This document shows, in pieces, positions 8,681-17,651 of a stretch of DNA of 64,000 nucleotides. Each line of letters starts with the position of its first letter. Position 1 is the stretch's first letter. The stretch is from assembly GCF_003864295.1 (NCBI RefSeq), contig NZ_BDQK01000001.1:124001-188000 (forward strand). The letters run 5' to 3'. Source of the stretch: Aphanothece sacrum FPU1. Lineage in GTDB: Bacteria; Cyanobacteriota; Cyanobacteriia; Cyanobacteriales; Microcystaceae. The notes under the pieces were generated by a model. It saw only the letters and a program-made list of their open reading frames with translations. It searched no databases and had not been told where the DNA came from. Made by a program: the position numbers and the translations under genes.

Positions 8681-10060
8681 ATGTCATTTAACCTATCTTT
8701 TCCTCTCATCTCGACCTCACAAACTTCTGATGACGAACATATAAAAAATACCTCTCATATTACTATTATTGGTGGAGGTTTTACAGGATTAACTGCTGCT
8801 TACGAATTAACCCGTCAAGGATTCAGAGTTACTGTATTAGAAAGGGATTCAGAAGTAGGAGGATTAGCGGGAAGTTTTCAAGTAAATGGGGAAAAATTAG
8901 AGAAATTTTATCATCATTGGTTTACAAATGATCAGCACGTCATGAATTTAGTTAAAGAACTAGAAGCTGAAGATCAGGTAGTTTATAGACCCACTCGTAC
9001 AGGCATTTATTATGCTAACAATTTCTTCAAATTAAGTTCCCCCTTAGACTTATTAAATTTTAAACCATTAAATTGGTTTAATCGCATTCGTTTGGGATTA
9101 TTTGCACTGTGGGCCCGTCGCATCAAAAATTGGCAAAAATTAGAATCTTTAACCGCTAAAGAATGGTTATTAACAGTTTGTGGAAAACAAGTTTATCAAG
9201 TCGTTTGGGAACCTTTATTACGGGGTAAATTTGGCCCTTTTGCTGAGACAGTTTCAGCTGTTTGGTTTTGGAATAAAGTAAAACTAAGAGGAGGAAGTCG
9301 GGCCAAAGATGGAGCAGAAATGTTAGCTTATTATCGGGGTGGATTTGCCGCTTTAGCCCAACGTTTAGCCGATAGTATTGCTTTTCGTGGTGGAGAAATC
9401 AAAACAAATACAACCGTAGAAGGATTAATAGTAAAAAACGGACGAGTCATCGGGGTAAAAACTGCTAATGAAATGATTGAAACTGATGCGGTTATTGCCA
9501 CTCCTGCTTTACCCATTATTGCAGATTTAATTGATCCTTATGTTCCTCCAGAATACAGCGATAAACTCCGGCAAATTCAATATTTAGCTAACGTTTGTTT
9601 AGTATTACAATTAAATCAAAGTCTTTCTAAAACTTATTGGTTGAATGTTAATGATCCTAATTTCCCTTTTGTTGGGGTGATTGAACATACCAATTTTGAA
9701 CCGAAGGAAACTTATGGAGGCAGACATATTGTTTATTTATCTAAATATTTACCAGAAACCGAAGAACTTTATCAAATGAATGATCAAGAAGCATTAAATT
9801 ATGCTATTCCTTATATTCAGCGTATGTTTCCTGAGTTTAGCCGTGACTGGATTATTGATTATCATTTCTGGCGCGCCCATTATTCTCAACCCATTGTTGT
9901 TCGTCATTACAGTCAGTTAATTCCGAAAAGTACAACTCCGTTAAACGGCTTTTATGTTTCGACAATGGCGCAAATTTATCCTGAAGATAGGGGAACTAAT
10001 TATGCTATTCGTGAAGGCAAAAAAATTGCTAATGTATTAACAAAAAACTTGAAAAAATAA
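8681..10060 (+). CDS. NAD(P)/FAD-dependent oxidoreductase (amine-oxidase / protoporphyrinogen-oxidase-like fold)
   Basis: A 459-residue flavoprotein with a Rossmann dinucleotide site just after a short N-terminal tail: ITIIGGGFTGLTAAYEL, then the ERDSEVGGLAGSF motif typical of amine-oxidase/UDP-galactopyranose-mutase-like enzymes. The C-terminal STMAQIYPEDRGTNYAIREG resembles the second FAD-contact segment. It is followed after 22 bases by a polytopic membrane protein and then two methyltransferases, which suggests glycan or lipid-linked sugar modification rather than haem synthesis. The substrate cannot be deduced. The start is the first ATG; an internal start near the Rossmann motif is unlikely. 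Confidence 0.8.
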   Translation: MSFNLSFPLISTSQTSDDEHIKNTSHITIIGGGFTGLTAAYELTRQGFRVTVLERDSEVGGLAGSFQVNGEKLEKFYHHWFTNDQHVMNLVKELEAEDQVVYRPTRTGIYYANNFFKLSSPLDLLNFKPLNWFNRIRLGLFALWARRIKNWQKLESLTAKEWLLTVCGKQVYQVVWEPLLRGKFGPFAETVSAVWFWNKVKLRGGSRAKDGAEMLAYYRGGFAALAQRLADSIAFRGGEIKTNTTVEGLIVKNGRVIGVKTANEMIETDAVIATPALPIIADLIDPYVPPEYSDKLRQIQYLANVCLVLQLNQSLSKTYWLNVNDPNFPFVGVIEHTNFEPKETYGGRHIVYLSKYLPETEELYQMNDQEALNYAIPYIQRMFPEFSRDWIIDYHFWRAHYSQPIVVRHYSQLIPKSTTPLNGFYVSTMAQIYPEDRGTNYAIREGKKIANVLTKNLKK

Positions 10061-10082
10061 TTGTTTAAACTGCTAGTAAATT

Positions 10083-12005
10083 ATGTCAACTCCTCTCATT
10101 AGTTTTTTATTGGGTACTGTTCTATTAATATTAAGTTGTTTAGTTTATAATGGTCATTATATTTTCAAGAGAATCCCTATTATTTTTGAGTTAAGAGGAG
10201 AAAAAATATTTGCTTTAGGAACTAGCTTGATTTCCTTATCTTTAATATTAGGTATATTTAGACAACTTAACTATCTTGATCCTTCTTTTGTTAAGTTAAT
10301 ACGATTATTGCTAGGGATTAGTGGTGTAGGGTTAATTAGTTTATTTTTGATCAAAAAACGACAAATATTAGACTCATTAGAACAGTGGATTTTTCCGATT
10401 AAGGTTTATCTAAATTCTTCTAAAAAGATTTCTTTAATTCATACAATTGGTTCCCTAATTATTATCTATTTTGTTATATTAGCTATCTTTTTATATTTCG
10501 GCGATCGCGTTGGATGGGAAGGGGATGACGTAGACCAAATTGAAGGGTTTCTCAACTTTTCTTATAAAGGAAAAGACTTAGTTTATCGATATTATTGGCA
10601 ACCCTTAGCATATCAACTTAATTTTACTATTTATGGTTTGATTCATAACCCTAAAATATTCTTTATATTACCGCAAATTTTTGGGGCAGCTAATATTTGT
10701 ATTTTATTATTTAGTCTATATATTTTCTCTGAAAAACGACTCAATTGGATTTTATGTTTTTCATTTTTAATTGTTTTTCCAGAAATTTTATTTTGTAGTC
10801 TTTATTATAATTCAACTGTTTTTGCCATGACAGCAATGTCATTTGCGTTGCTCTTTTTATTTGGGCAAAAAAGCCCTATACAAGCTATTGATTTATGGAA
10901 TAATATTAGATATTTTATTTTAGGAATTACAATTACATCAGCACTTTTTATAAGATTTGATTTTGTTCTTTCTTTACCATTAATCTGGTGTTTAATGCTA
11001 CTGGATAAATCCTTAAAATCAAGGATTAAAGCTTATTTAACTTATAGCATAACTAGCTTAAGTTTATTAATGGTTTTCTGGCTAACTGATATTTTTAACC
11101 CACAACAATTAATCGGTATCGCTAAAAGTCATGAAGTTGGGGCTGCCTCTTGGACAATGCAAGAATCTTTTGCTAGTTTATATACGATAACTAATATAAC
11201 CATCTGGATAGTTTTAATTATTTCCTTAATTTATTTTGTTGTCTCAAAAATAAAAGATAAAAACTGGAAAGCTTTTTTATTAATTGGATCTACATTACCC
11301 ATACTTTATCCTATTCACACTCTAACCAGTCCCAAATATCTTATTCCTGGTATTATTTTTCTTCCTTTTGTTTTAGCTAAAATTACATTATGGCTCAAGA
11401 AAAAAGTAACAAGACAAAATTTTCAAGCCATAACATTAGGATTTATTGCCCTAAGTTTTTGGCTACAATTTATCTCAATTCAAATAGATCCCAAAATTCC
11501 CTACTTACAAATAACCTCTGAACCTCATGCAATACATCTTACCACTACCCATGATGGAACAAGAGTTTCAGGCGCATATCTTGAAGGATATAATCAAGTT
11601 CGTAAAGCACAAACTAATAGTATTCATCCACCAATTAGGTTTGCTCGCAAAATGGCAGAAGCGATATTAGCCCTCAATAAAAATGTGACTGTAGTTTATG
11701 AAGATAAACCGGATACAATTGGTAATGAACCCTGGATTTTGACTTTTAGTAGTATGTATCTTGAATTGGAAGGATATCAAGTTAAATATTATGATAGACA
11801 AGCAAAAATGGTATTACTTAAAAACGAAAAAACTGTTAAAATGGAAAAAGTTAATGAAGCAGAATATGCAAATTATAACAATGGAGATCAAGGTAATAAA
11901 TTTATTATTAAAGTTCCTACTGTCAGTCATCAAGATCCCCAAGCATTCAAAAAATTCTTTGAGGATTTTTATAACGTTCTAGATAAAATTGAATTCCATA
12001 GTTAA
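10083..12005 (+). CDS. Polytopic membrane protein, glycosyltransferase-39-like (GT-C) candidate
   Basis: A 640-residue integral membrane protein with about thirteen hydrophobic segments and a hydrophilic C-terminal domain of ~130 residues. An acidic loop GWEGDDVDQIEGF follows the fourth segment; GT-C glycosyltransferases of the GT39/ArnT type use acidic residues in an early extracytoplasmic loop, so this is a candidate catalytic site. The position after the fourth helix is not the canonical one, so the assignment is tentative. It is tightly linked to the FAD oxidoreductase upstream. Codon use is strongly AT-rich, like its cluster neighbours. Confidence 0.6.
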   Translation: MSTPLISFLLGTVLLILSCLVYNGHYIFKRIPIIFELRGEKIFALGTSLISLSLILGIFRQLNYLDPSFVKLIRLLLGISGVGLISLFLIKKRQILDSLEQWIFPIKVYLNSSKKISLIHTIGSLIIIYFVILAIFLYFGDRVGWEGDDVDQIEGFLNFSYKGKDLVYRYYWQPLAYQLNFTIYGLIHNPKIFFILPQIFGAANICILLFSLYIFSEKRLNWILCFSFLIVFPEILFCSLYYNSTVFAMTAMSFALLFLFGQKSPIQAIDLWNNIRYFILGITITSALFIRFDFVLSLPLIWCLMLLDKSLKSRIKAYLTYSITSLSLLMVFWLTDIFNPQQLIGIAKSHEVGAASWTMQESFASLYTITNITIWIVLIISLIYFVVSKIKDKNWKAFLLIGSTLPILYPIHTLTSPKYLIPGIIFLPFVLAKITLWLKKKVTRQNFQAITLGFIALSFWLQFISIQIDPKIPYLQITSEPHAIHLTTTHDGTRVSGAYLEGYNQVRKAQTNSIHPPIRFARKMAEAILALNKNVTVVYEDKPDTIGNEPWILTFSSMYLELEGYQVKYYDRQAKMVLLKNEKTVKMEKVNEAEYANYNNGDQGNKFIIKVPTVSHQDPQAFKKFFEDFYNVLDKIEFHS

Positions 12006-12137
12006 AATATTAGCTGATGAAATAATTATTTTAATATCATTTATTATCAAAATACTTCAATTTATGCTATTATATAAACAATGGATTAAGTAATTTAATA
12101 ATCTCAACTAAAATAGTGTTTTTTTATTAGGAGAATT

Positions 12138-13235
12138 ATGGGCAAAATTAAAAATTGGATTAAAAATATACGCAGACGCAGTTTAGGATTATTAGAGATT
12201 GAAAATATGATTAATAAATCTCTATCAGATACCCATAATTTAATTAGCAATGTTCAACAAGCTAATAATCACTTAGAATCTTTAATACAAACATTAAAAT
12301 CTTCTATTGAGAGTAACCAACAAGCGATTGTTGATATTGAAAAATCTCTCAATATTTTATCTTCTCCAGATCAACTAATTCCTCGACTTAATTCCTACAC
12401 AGGAAAATACTATATAGGATTAGAATATCCACCATCTAGAGACTATCGATCTCGGTGGGGTTATACGAAACCCCTCCATGAGGGTTTAAGTAAAATTTTC
12501 CAAAAGAATTTTGAAGATAATTGTCAAACTCTCCATAAATTAGTAACCTACAAACCATTTTTTGAGAAAATTAATCTCCATTTTTCTCATGAAAAGCCAG
12601 GAGAACCTGGATGGTTGAAAACCGCCCTCAATGCTCTTGATACAGCTTTAATTTATTATTTTATTGCTGATGTCAAACCTAAAAAATATTTAGAAATAGG
12701 TTCTGGTGTTAGTACCTTATTCGTAGCGAGAGCTATTAAGGATCATAATTTAGACACTTCAATTATGTCAATTGATCCTGATCCTCGTGCTGAAGTGGAT
12801 GCAGTGTGTGATCAGGTTATTCGCGCTGGGTTAGAAACTTGTGATTTAAGTATTTTTTCTGAGTTAGAACCAGGAGATATTTTATTCCTAGATGGTAGTC
12901 ATCGTGCTTTTATGAATTCAGATGTTACTGTCTTTATGATGGATGTTTTACCTCTGCTAAAACCAGGAGTAATTATCGGAGTTCATGATATTGTCTTACC
13001 CTATGATTATCCTGATAGTTTCAAAAATTGGTATTGGAACGAACAATATCTTTTCGGCGTATATTTGTTAGCAGCATCTGAGAAAATAAAAATCTTAATG
13101 CCAACTAAATATATGTCATGTTGGACTGAATTAGAGTCAGCTTTTTCTCCTATTTTAGAAACCTGGGAAGAAGATAAAAATGTTTGGTTAGACGGTGGTT
13201 CTTTATGGTTTACTCATTTAGAAAATAATGAATAA
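12138..13235 (+). CDS. Class I SAM-dependent methyltransferase (Methyltransf_24-like)
   Basis: A 365-residue protein. The first ~80 residues form a coiled coil (NKSLSDTHNLISNVQQ region) and the rest a Rossmann methyltransferase: motif I YLEIGSGVSTLFVARAI, an acidic post-I strand SIMSIDPDP, and DILFLDGSHR with VIIGVHDIVLP downstream. This arrangement fits the Methyltransf_24 group, often found near glycan genes. A clear ribosome site TTAGGAGAA precedes the ATG. It follows the glycosyltransferase-like gene by 132 AT-rich bases and precedes another methyltransferase, supporting a role in O-methylating a sugar. The substrate is unknown. Confidence 0.78.
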   Translation: MGKIKNWIKNIRRRSLGLLEIENMINKSLSDTHNLISNVQQANNHLESLIQTLKSSIESNQQAIVDIEKSLNILSSPDQLIPRLNSYTGKYYIGLEYPPSRDYRSRWGYTKPLHEGLSKIFQKNFEDNCQTLHKLVTYKPFFEKINLHFSHEKPGEPGWLKTALNALDTALIYYFIADVKPKKYLEIGSGVSTLFVARAIKDHNLDTSIMSIDPDPRAEVDAVCDQVIRAGLETCDLSIFSELEPGDILFLDGSHRAFMNSDVTVFMMDVLPLLKPGVIIGVHDIVLPYDYPDSFKNWYWNEQYLFGVYLLAASEKIKILMPTKYMSCWTELESAFSPILETWEEDKNVWLDGGSLWFTHLENNE

Positions 13236-13288
13236 AAACCCTTTTTTATTCTAAAACAAAAATTATAAATTAGGAGAGAATAATTGCC

Positions 13289-14497
13289 TTGAATACTATA
13301 TGTCGCGTCTGTGATTCCACTAACTTAGAATTAGCCATTGATTTAGGACACCAACCCTGGTGTAATCACTTCTTAAAATCAGAAGAAGTCGGACAAGAAC
13401 CTTTTTATCCTTTAAAAGTTCTCTACTGTCATGATTGCGGGACAGTTCAACTAGATTATACTGTCAAAAAAGAAATCATGTTTGGGGATCATACCTATCT
13501 TTCTGGAGTGACAAAATCCTTAAGTGAACACTTTAAAAATGTTGCTCATGAAGTTGATAATCGCTTCTTTAAAAATACCCCTAATAAATCAGTTTTAGAT
13601 ATTGGTTCTAATGATGGGACTCAATTAAAACATTTTCAAGAATTGGGCTATGATGTTTTAGGGGTAGAATCATCCACAACAACCGCAAAAATTGCCACTG
13701 ATGCGGGAGTTCCTACTCTCAATGATTTCTTTAATTTAGAAGTAGTTAAACGTCTAAATCGTAAATTTCATGCTATTAACGCAGCCGGAGTATTTTTCCA
13801 TCTAGAAGAATTACATTCAGTCACAGAAGGCATTCGAGAAGCGTTAGAAAATGATGGAGTTTTTGTGGTACAATTCCTTTATATGAAGCGAATTGTGGAT
13901 AATCTTGCCTTTGATCAGATTTACCATGAGCATCTATTATATTACAATCTAAACACCATTGAAGTGTTACTTAATCGTCATGGTTTATCCATGTTTGATG
14001 CTTATTTATCGCCCATTCATGGCGGTTCAATTATTGGATTTGTTACTCATAAAGGACAAAAAGAACCTAGCGATCGCCTTTTAAAAATGCGTCAAGCAGA
14101 AATGGATGAAAAAAGTAATGATTTATCTACTTATTTAAACTTTGCCAAACGCATTGAACAGATGAAAATAGATAATCTCAATTACTTAGATGCGGCAAAA
14201 AAAGAAGGTAAAATTATCTGGGGATTTGGCGCACCTGTTAAGGGAAATACTCTGTTAAATTACTTTGGAATCGGCACTCAATACCTTGATTACTTAGTTG
14301 AAAAAAATGAATTAAGACGAGGACTTTATTCACCAGGAATGCATATTCCGATTATTATTGAAAAGGAATTAATCGATCTTCCTGACATTTACTATGTTCT
14401 AGCTTGGAACTTCAAAAAAGAAATTCTAACTAATAATCAACATCTCATTGATCAAAAAATTGAGTTTTATTTCCCAGTTAATCCCCAAGATATTTAA
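13289..14497 (+). CDS. Sugar-methyltransferase-like protein with N-terminal zinc site
   Basis: A 402-residue three-part methyltransferase: an N-terminal zinc-binding module (CRVCDS ... CHDCG), a central SAM-binding domain (VLDIGSNDGTQLKHF) and a C-terminal Methyltransf_14 domain (IIWGFGAPVKGNTLLNYF). This layout is shared with NDP-sugar C-methyltransferases such as TylC3/NovU. The start is a TTG, chosen because TAGGAGAGAA lies eight bases upstream and the zinc motif begins at the fourth codon. It ends the glycan cluster and is followed by repeats. The likely role is methylation of a nucleotide sugar for a cell-surface polysaccharide; the exact sugar is unknown. Confidence 0.82.
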   Translation: MNTICRVCDSTNLELAIDLGHQPWCNHFLKSEEVGQEPFYPLKVLYCHDCGTVQLDYTVKKEIMFGDHTYLSGVTKSLSEHFKNVAHEVDNRFFKNTPNKSVLDIGSNDGTQLKHFQELGYDVLGVESSTTTAKIATDAGVPTLNDFFNLEVVKRLNRKFHAINAAGVFFHLEELHSVTEGIREALENDGVFVVQFLYMKRIVDNLAFDQIYHEHLLYYNLNTIEVLLNRHGLSMFDAYLSPIHGGSIIGFVTHKGQKEPSDRLLKMRQAEMDEKSNDLSTYLNFAKRIEQMKIDNLNYLDAAKKEGKIIWGFGAPVKGNTLLNYFGIGTQYLDYLVEKNELRRGLYSPGMHIPIIIEKELIDLPDIYYVLAWNFKKEILTNNQHLIDQKIEFYFPVNPQDI

Positions 14498-14533
14498 TAT
14501 ATGTCTGATGTCAACAAAACCAATATCAATATT

Positions 14534-14927
14534 AAGTAGGTTGGGTTGAGGAACGAAACCCAACAATGTACTAAGTAGATTGGGTTGAGGAACGAAACCC
14601 AACACAGTAATACCAGTTGTTCAAAATCCGACTACAGATGCGGATGGTGTAGGGGTCAACGGCCGTCATTGGTGTCAACTTAAGGCGAAACTTGACGGGG
14701 TGCAAGCTTTCTCACTATCCCACCCACACCCTGCCAAGGGTGGGGTTAACTGTACAAAGCCTGTCTACACAGGCTAATATTACAGTAAAGTCTGCGCTCG
14801 TCGGACTTTGTTGGTATAGCCACAGGCTTTAGCCTGTCGGCGTTTGGGACTAAATTAGTACCAAAGATTTATGTCCGACTACTTAGAGGATTTTTGTTGG
14901 GTTTCACTATCGTTCAACCCAACCTAC
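14534..14927. repeat. Cluster of palindromic repeats (GTTGGGTT / AAACCCAAC family and others)
   Basis: This 476-base gap holds no gene. Two direct copies of AAGTAGRTTGGGTTGAGG...AAACCCAAC lie at its start and an inverted relative (GTTGGGTTT...AACCCAACCTAC) at its end; another copy is near 16.87 kb. Between them are short hairpins: AGCCTGT/ACAGGCT, GTCTGCGC/GTCGGAC-like, and ACAGGCTTTAGCCTGT. The segment GGTGTCAACTTAAGGCGAAAC looks like the end of a lost transposable element, but no transposase remains. Overall this is a nest of miniature repeats. Confidence 0.65.
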
Positions 14928-14973
14928 ACATGATCGATTAAAATCAGGATATCAGGCATTTTAATAATAATTT

Positions 14974-16812
14974 TTGTTGAAAACAACTTCTTCCCATCGT
15001 TCTAATTATCGTCTCTTAGGACAAATAGGCCAAGGGCAATTTGGTCGTGTTTATTGTGCAATTCATCGTAAAACAGGGAATTTAGTCGCCCTTAAAGATC
15101 TCAATGACAAACGGTTTCCGACGAACAAATTTTTGCGGGAATTCGCCTATCTTATCCGTTTACGTCACCCGAATATTGTCTCTTGTCACGCTATTGAATA
15201 TCATCCCCAAGGACGTTATTTAGTGATGGATTATTGTGAAGGGGGAACCCTACGAGATTTAATGGAATCAGAAGCAAATCTTAGTTTAGGGTTGCGTCTT
15301 AAATTAATTACCGATATCTTATTAGGATTAGAACACGCTCACGAAAATCGTATTATTCATTGTGATATTAAACCAGAAAATATTCTCCTAAGTTTAACTA
15401 ATAATAGCTGGATAGCTCGAATTACAGATTTTGGAATTTCTAGATTTAGTGAAGAACAAAATATTTCAAGTCAAGGACAAGGATATACGGGATCACCTGC
15501 TTATATGTCCCCAGAACGATATTATGGCAAGTATTCTTATCCTTGTGATATTTATTCGGTGGGGATTATTTTTTATGAATTAATGGTAGGAGAACGTCCC
15601 TTTTCTGGACTTCCTGGCGATTTAATGACCGCTCATCTCAATCAACGTATTACTATACCTGATTCGGTTCCTACTCCCCTACATTCTATCATTACTAAAG
15701 CCTTAGAAAAATTACCTCAACGGCGTTTTACTTCTGCCAAAGAAATGTTAACATCATTGCAGTTAGCAATAGATAAACTTGGCGATCAAATTTCTACATC
15801 CTGGTTATTATCTCCTCCTTCTTTTCCAGAAATTTCCTCTGATATTACTTTAGTTAAGCAAGAATCTCTTAATGCAGCGATCACTCATTTAGGGGTAGAC
15901 TCTCAATATCTTTATTCTTCGACAAGCGATCGTTTATCTTGTCAAACTTATTTTGATTCAACTTTAAGGGGTGATCCCATACAACAATGGCAAATATCTC
16001 TTTCTGAGCCTATTATAGAAATGAATTTGCGTAATTCATGCTGTTTTGTTTTAACGCGATCGCTAACTTCTTCAGTTCCACAATATACTTTTTATCAATT
16101 TTCTCCGATTATTAACCTAAGTAATCTTACAAATTATAGAATTTCTCCGACGCTTTTTGCTCATGATTGCATTAGTGCTATCGATTTACATAGTCATTGG
16201 TTAGCATTAGTTTGTTCCTCTCAATATCAAGATATATCTACTCGTTTTCAACTGTTTAAATTGCCAGATTTTTTTCCTATTTATACCTCTATTCCTTGTC
16301 CCTTACCATCTCAAATAGTTCCTTTAGATCGTCGTTATGGATTAGCTCTTTTTCCTCGTCAATCTCAAGAAAATCAACGCACTTTTTTATATTTATTTCA
16401 TCGTCGAGGTCGTTATATTAAAAAATTTTCTTTTCCCTTATTTGTATCTTCTTTAATTCCTAATTATAGTTCAGGTTATGAGTTTTTTAGCATTGAAACA
16501 AATCAACCAATGAGCGGTATTATTATTAAGTTTAAACCGCTAAAAGTGACTCGTATTCCCCTCAATATTAACCCTACATTTATTATCGCTCAAAAATGGG
16601 GATACGGGTTAGGAAATGAGGAAGGAAAAGTTATTTTTTTAGATCGAGATGGGTTTCAAATAGGATATCTTGAACTTTCAAAAACGATCACAGCTATGGC
16701 AGGATTTGGTGAAACAGGCTTGTTAATAGCTACTTTTGATAAAGAAAAAGGAGAGCTTTTTAGATTTGATTTAGCTAATTTAATTAGTCGAACGAGTCAA
16801 TTTAATGATTAA
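14974..16812 (+). CDS. Serine/threonine protein kinase with C-terminal propeller-like region
   Basis: A 612-residue Hanks-type kinase. Residues ~10-265 hold the glycine loop (IGQGQFGRVY), the ATP lysine (VALKDL), catalytic loop HCDIKPEN, ITDFGIS and the SPAYMSPERY activation segment. The arginine of HRD is cysteine, so it is a non-RD kinase. About 330 C-terminal residues show repeating beta-strand blocks without recognisable WD signatures, probably a propeller or sensor. No membrane segment is seen. An in-frame stop lies two codons upstream, so the start must be TTG at this site or the next TTG; the ribosome site is weak. Substrates are unknown. Confidence 0.85.
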   Translation: MLKTTSSHRSNYRLLGQIGQGQFGRVYCAIHRKTGNLVALKDLNDKRFPTNKFLREFAYLIRLRHPNIVSCHAIEYHPQGRYLVMDYCEGGTLRDLMESEANLSLGLRLKLITDILLGLEHAHENRIIHCDIKPENILLSLTNNSWIARITDFGISRFSEEQNISSQGQGYTGSPAYMSPERYYGKYSYPCDIYSVGIIFYELMVGERPFSGLPGDLMTAHLNQRITIPDSVPTPLHSIITKALEKLPQRRFTSAKEMLTSLQLAIDKLGDQISTSWLLSPPSFPEISSDITLVKQESLNAAITHLGVDSQYLYSSTSDRLSCQTYFDSTLRGDPIQQWQISLSEPIIEMNLRNSCCFVLTRSLTSSVPQYTFYQFSPIINLSNLTNYRISPTLFAHDCISAIDLHSHWLALVCSSQYQDISTRFQLFKLPDFFPIYTSIPCPLPSQIVPLDRRYGLALFPRQSQENQRTFLYLFHRRGRYIKKFSFPLFVSSLIPNYSSGYEFFSIETNQPMSGIIIKFKPLKVTRIPLNINPTFIIAQKWGYGLGNEEGKVIFLDRDGFQIGYLELSKTITAMAGFGETGLLIATFDKEKGELFRFDLANLISRTSQFND

Positions 16813-16842
16813 AAATTTCACTTTTGCTAAATTAATACACAT

Positions 16843-17011
16843 TTAAATACTGCTCGAATAAGCAATTTTTGTAGGTTGGGTTGAGGAACGAAACCCAACA
16901 AAATCTATATTTTGTGTTTGGTTTTGTTCCCTAATGTTTACGGCGGCAAGTGAGGAAAATTTACCTTCTTTACGAATGAAACTGATATGATCCGTGTCAA
17001 AAATATACATT
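16843..17011 (-). pseudogene. Remnant of a PIN-domain (VapC-like) toxin gene
   Basis: The reading frame from an ATG begins MYIFDTDHISFIRKEG, which is the typical N-terminus of cyanobacterial VapC-type PIN ribonucleases with the first catalytic aspartates (DTDH). Homology stops after about 16-25 residues, and the frame runs into a GTTGGGTT/AAACCCAAC repeat before ending. No antitoxin is next to it. This is best read as a decayed toxin stump truncated by repeat insertion or deletion. A chance match is possible because the conserved part is short. Confidence 0.4.
16871..16900. repeat. GTTGGGTT / AAACCCAAC repeat copy
   Basis: GTAGGTTGGGTTGAGGAACG is shared with the two copies near 14.53 and 14.57 kb. 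The arms GTTGGGTT and AAACCCAAC form a short hairpin with the loop GAGGAACG. Confidence 0.75.
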
Positions 17012-17048
17012 ATGAAATAGATAATTAATCCTGAACTGATTAGAGTAA

Positions 17049-17065
17049 GGTGGGCATTGCCCACC
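17049..17065. repeat. GGTGGGC-ATT-GCCCACC palindrome
   Basis: A perfect 7-bp inverted repeat followed by CTACTTTAATT. A sister copy with loop AAT and the same flank lies near 63.31 kb, so this is a dispersed intergenic repeat. It sits downstream of the minus-strand RHH-Mop gene and may end its transcript. Confidence 0.75.
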
Positions 17066-17110
17066 CTACTTTAATTATGCTTTCATTAGCAGTTGATTGT
17101 TACTTAAATT

Positions 17111-17539
17111 CTAATCGACTGCTATCATGACATCACTTGATTTAACGAGCGCATAAGCTTCTTTACCTTCTGCTAATCCCAGATTTTGAACAGAGTCCAT
17201 TGTAATAATAGAAACTACTTCAATTCCAGGAGCAATTTCTAAAATAACTTCTGCATTAACTGAACCGTGAACGATTTTTTTAATGGTTCCTTTAAGAGCA
17301 TTTCTGGCACTAGCTTGCATAGTTCGATTCTCCAATTTTGGGTTTAGTAAGGTTTTAACGTCTAAAACAACTGGTTGTCCGGTCTTGTCATCGAATGATA
17401 ACATTTGTCCTAAATGGCGCAATAATTCCCTGAGAACCTCAGTTTTACTGCGTTGAGCAGCTTCACAGTATTGGTCTAGAATTTGTCGTTCTGTCGCTGA
17501 AGACTGAAATGTTATCCATCCTTGTTGTTTCCTTGGCAT
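17111..17539 (-). CDS. RHH-Mop protein: candidate molybdate-responsive regulator
   Basis: Read from MPRKQQGWITF this gives 142 residues. Residues ~6-45 have a ribbon-helix-helix pattern (GWITFQSS strand, then two helices around SKTEVLRELL). Residues ~75-142 form a Mop/TOBE molybdate-binding domain (SARNALKGTIKKIVHGSVNAE and a second half ending LVKSSDVMIAVD). This mirrors the logic of ModE (DNA-binding plus Mop) with a different DNA-binding module. It is divergent from modA, with an inverted repeat in the gap. I infer a molybdate-dependent regulator of the mod genes. A longer N-terminal reading from a more upstream ATG would cross that repeat and lacks family support. Confidence 0.75.
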   Translation of the reverse strand: MPRKQQGWITFQSSATERQILDQYCEAAQRSKTEVLRELLRHLGQMLSFDDKTGQPVVLDVKTLLNPKLENRTMQASARNALKGTIKKIVHGSVNAEVILEIAPGIEVVSIITMDSVQNLGLAEGKEAYALVKSSDVMIAVD

Positions 17540-17542
17540 AAT

Positions 17543-17563
17543 GGTATACCAACTTAGTTGGTA
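17543..17563. promoter_or_regulatory. Inverted repeat in the divergent RHH-Mop / modA promoter region
   Basis: TACCAAC-TTA-GTTGGTA is a perfect 7-bp inverted repeat; the adjoining GGTATACC is itself a palindrome and overlaps the left arm. It lies a few bases upstream of the RHH-Mop start codon and about 90 bases before modA. It is well placed as an operator for a dimeric ribbon-helix-helix protein controlling both genes. Operator function is an inference. Confidence 0.55.
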
Positions 17564-17651
17564 ACTCGATCTATAATACCAGCATCTGTCTACCATTTTA
17601 TCCCAAACATAGGGATAGGGAGACAAAAATAATTAGCAACACTGAGGAGTT

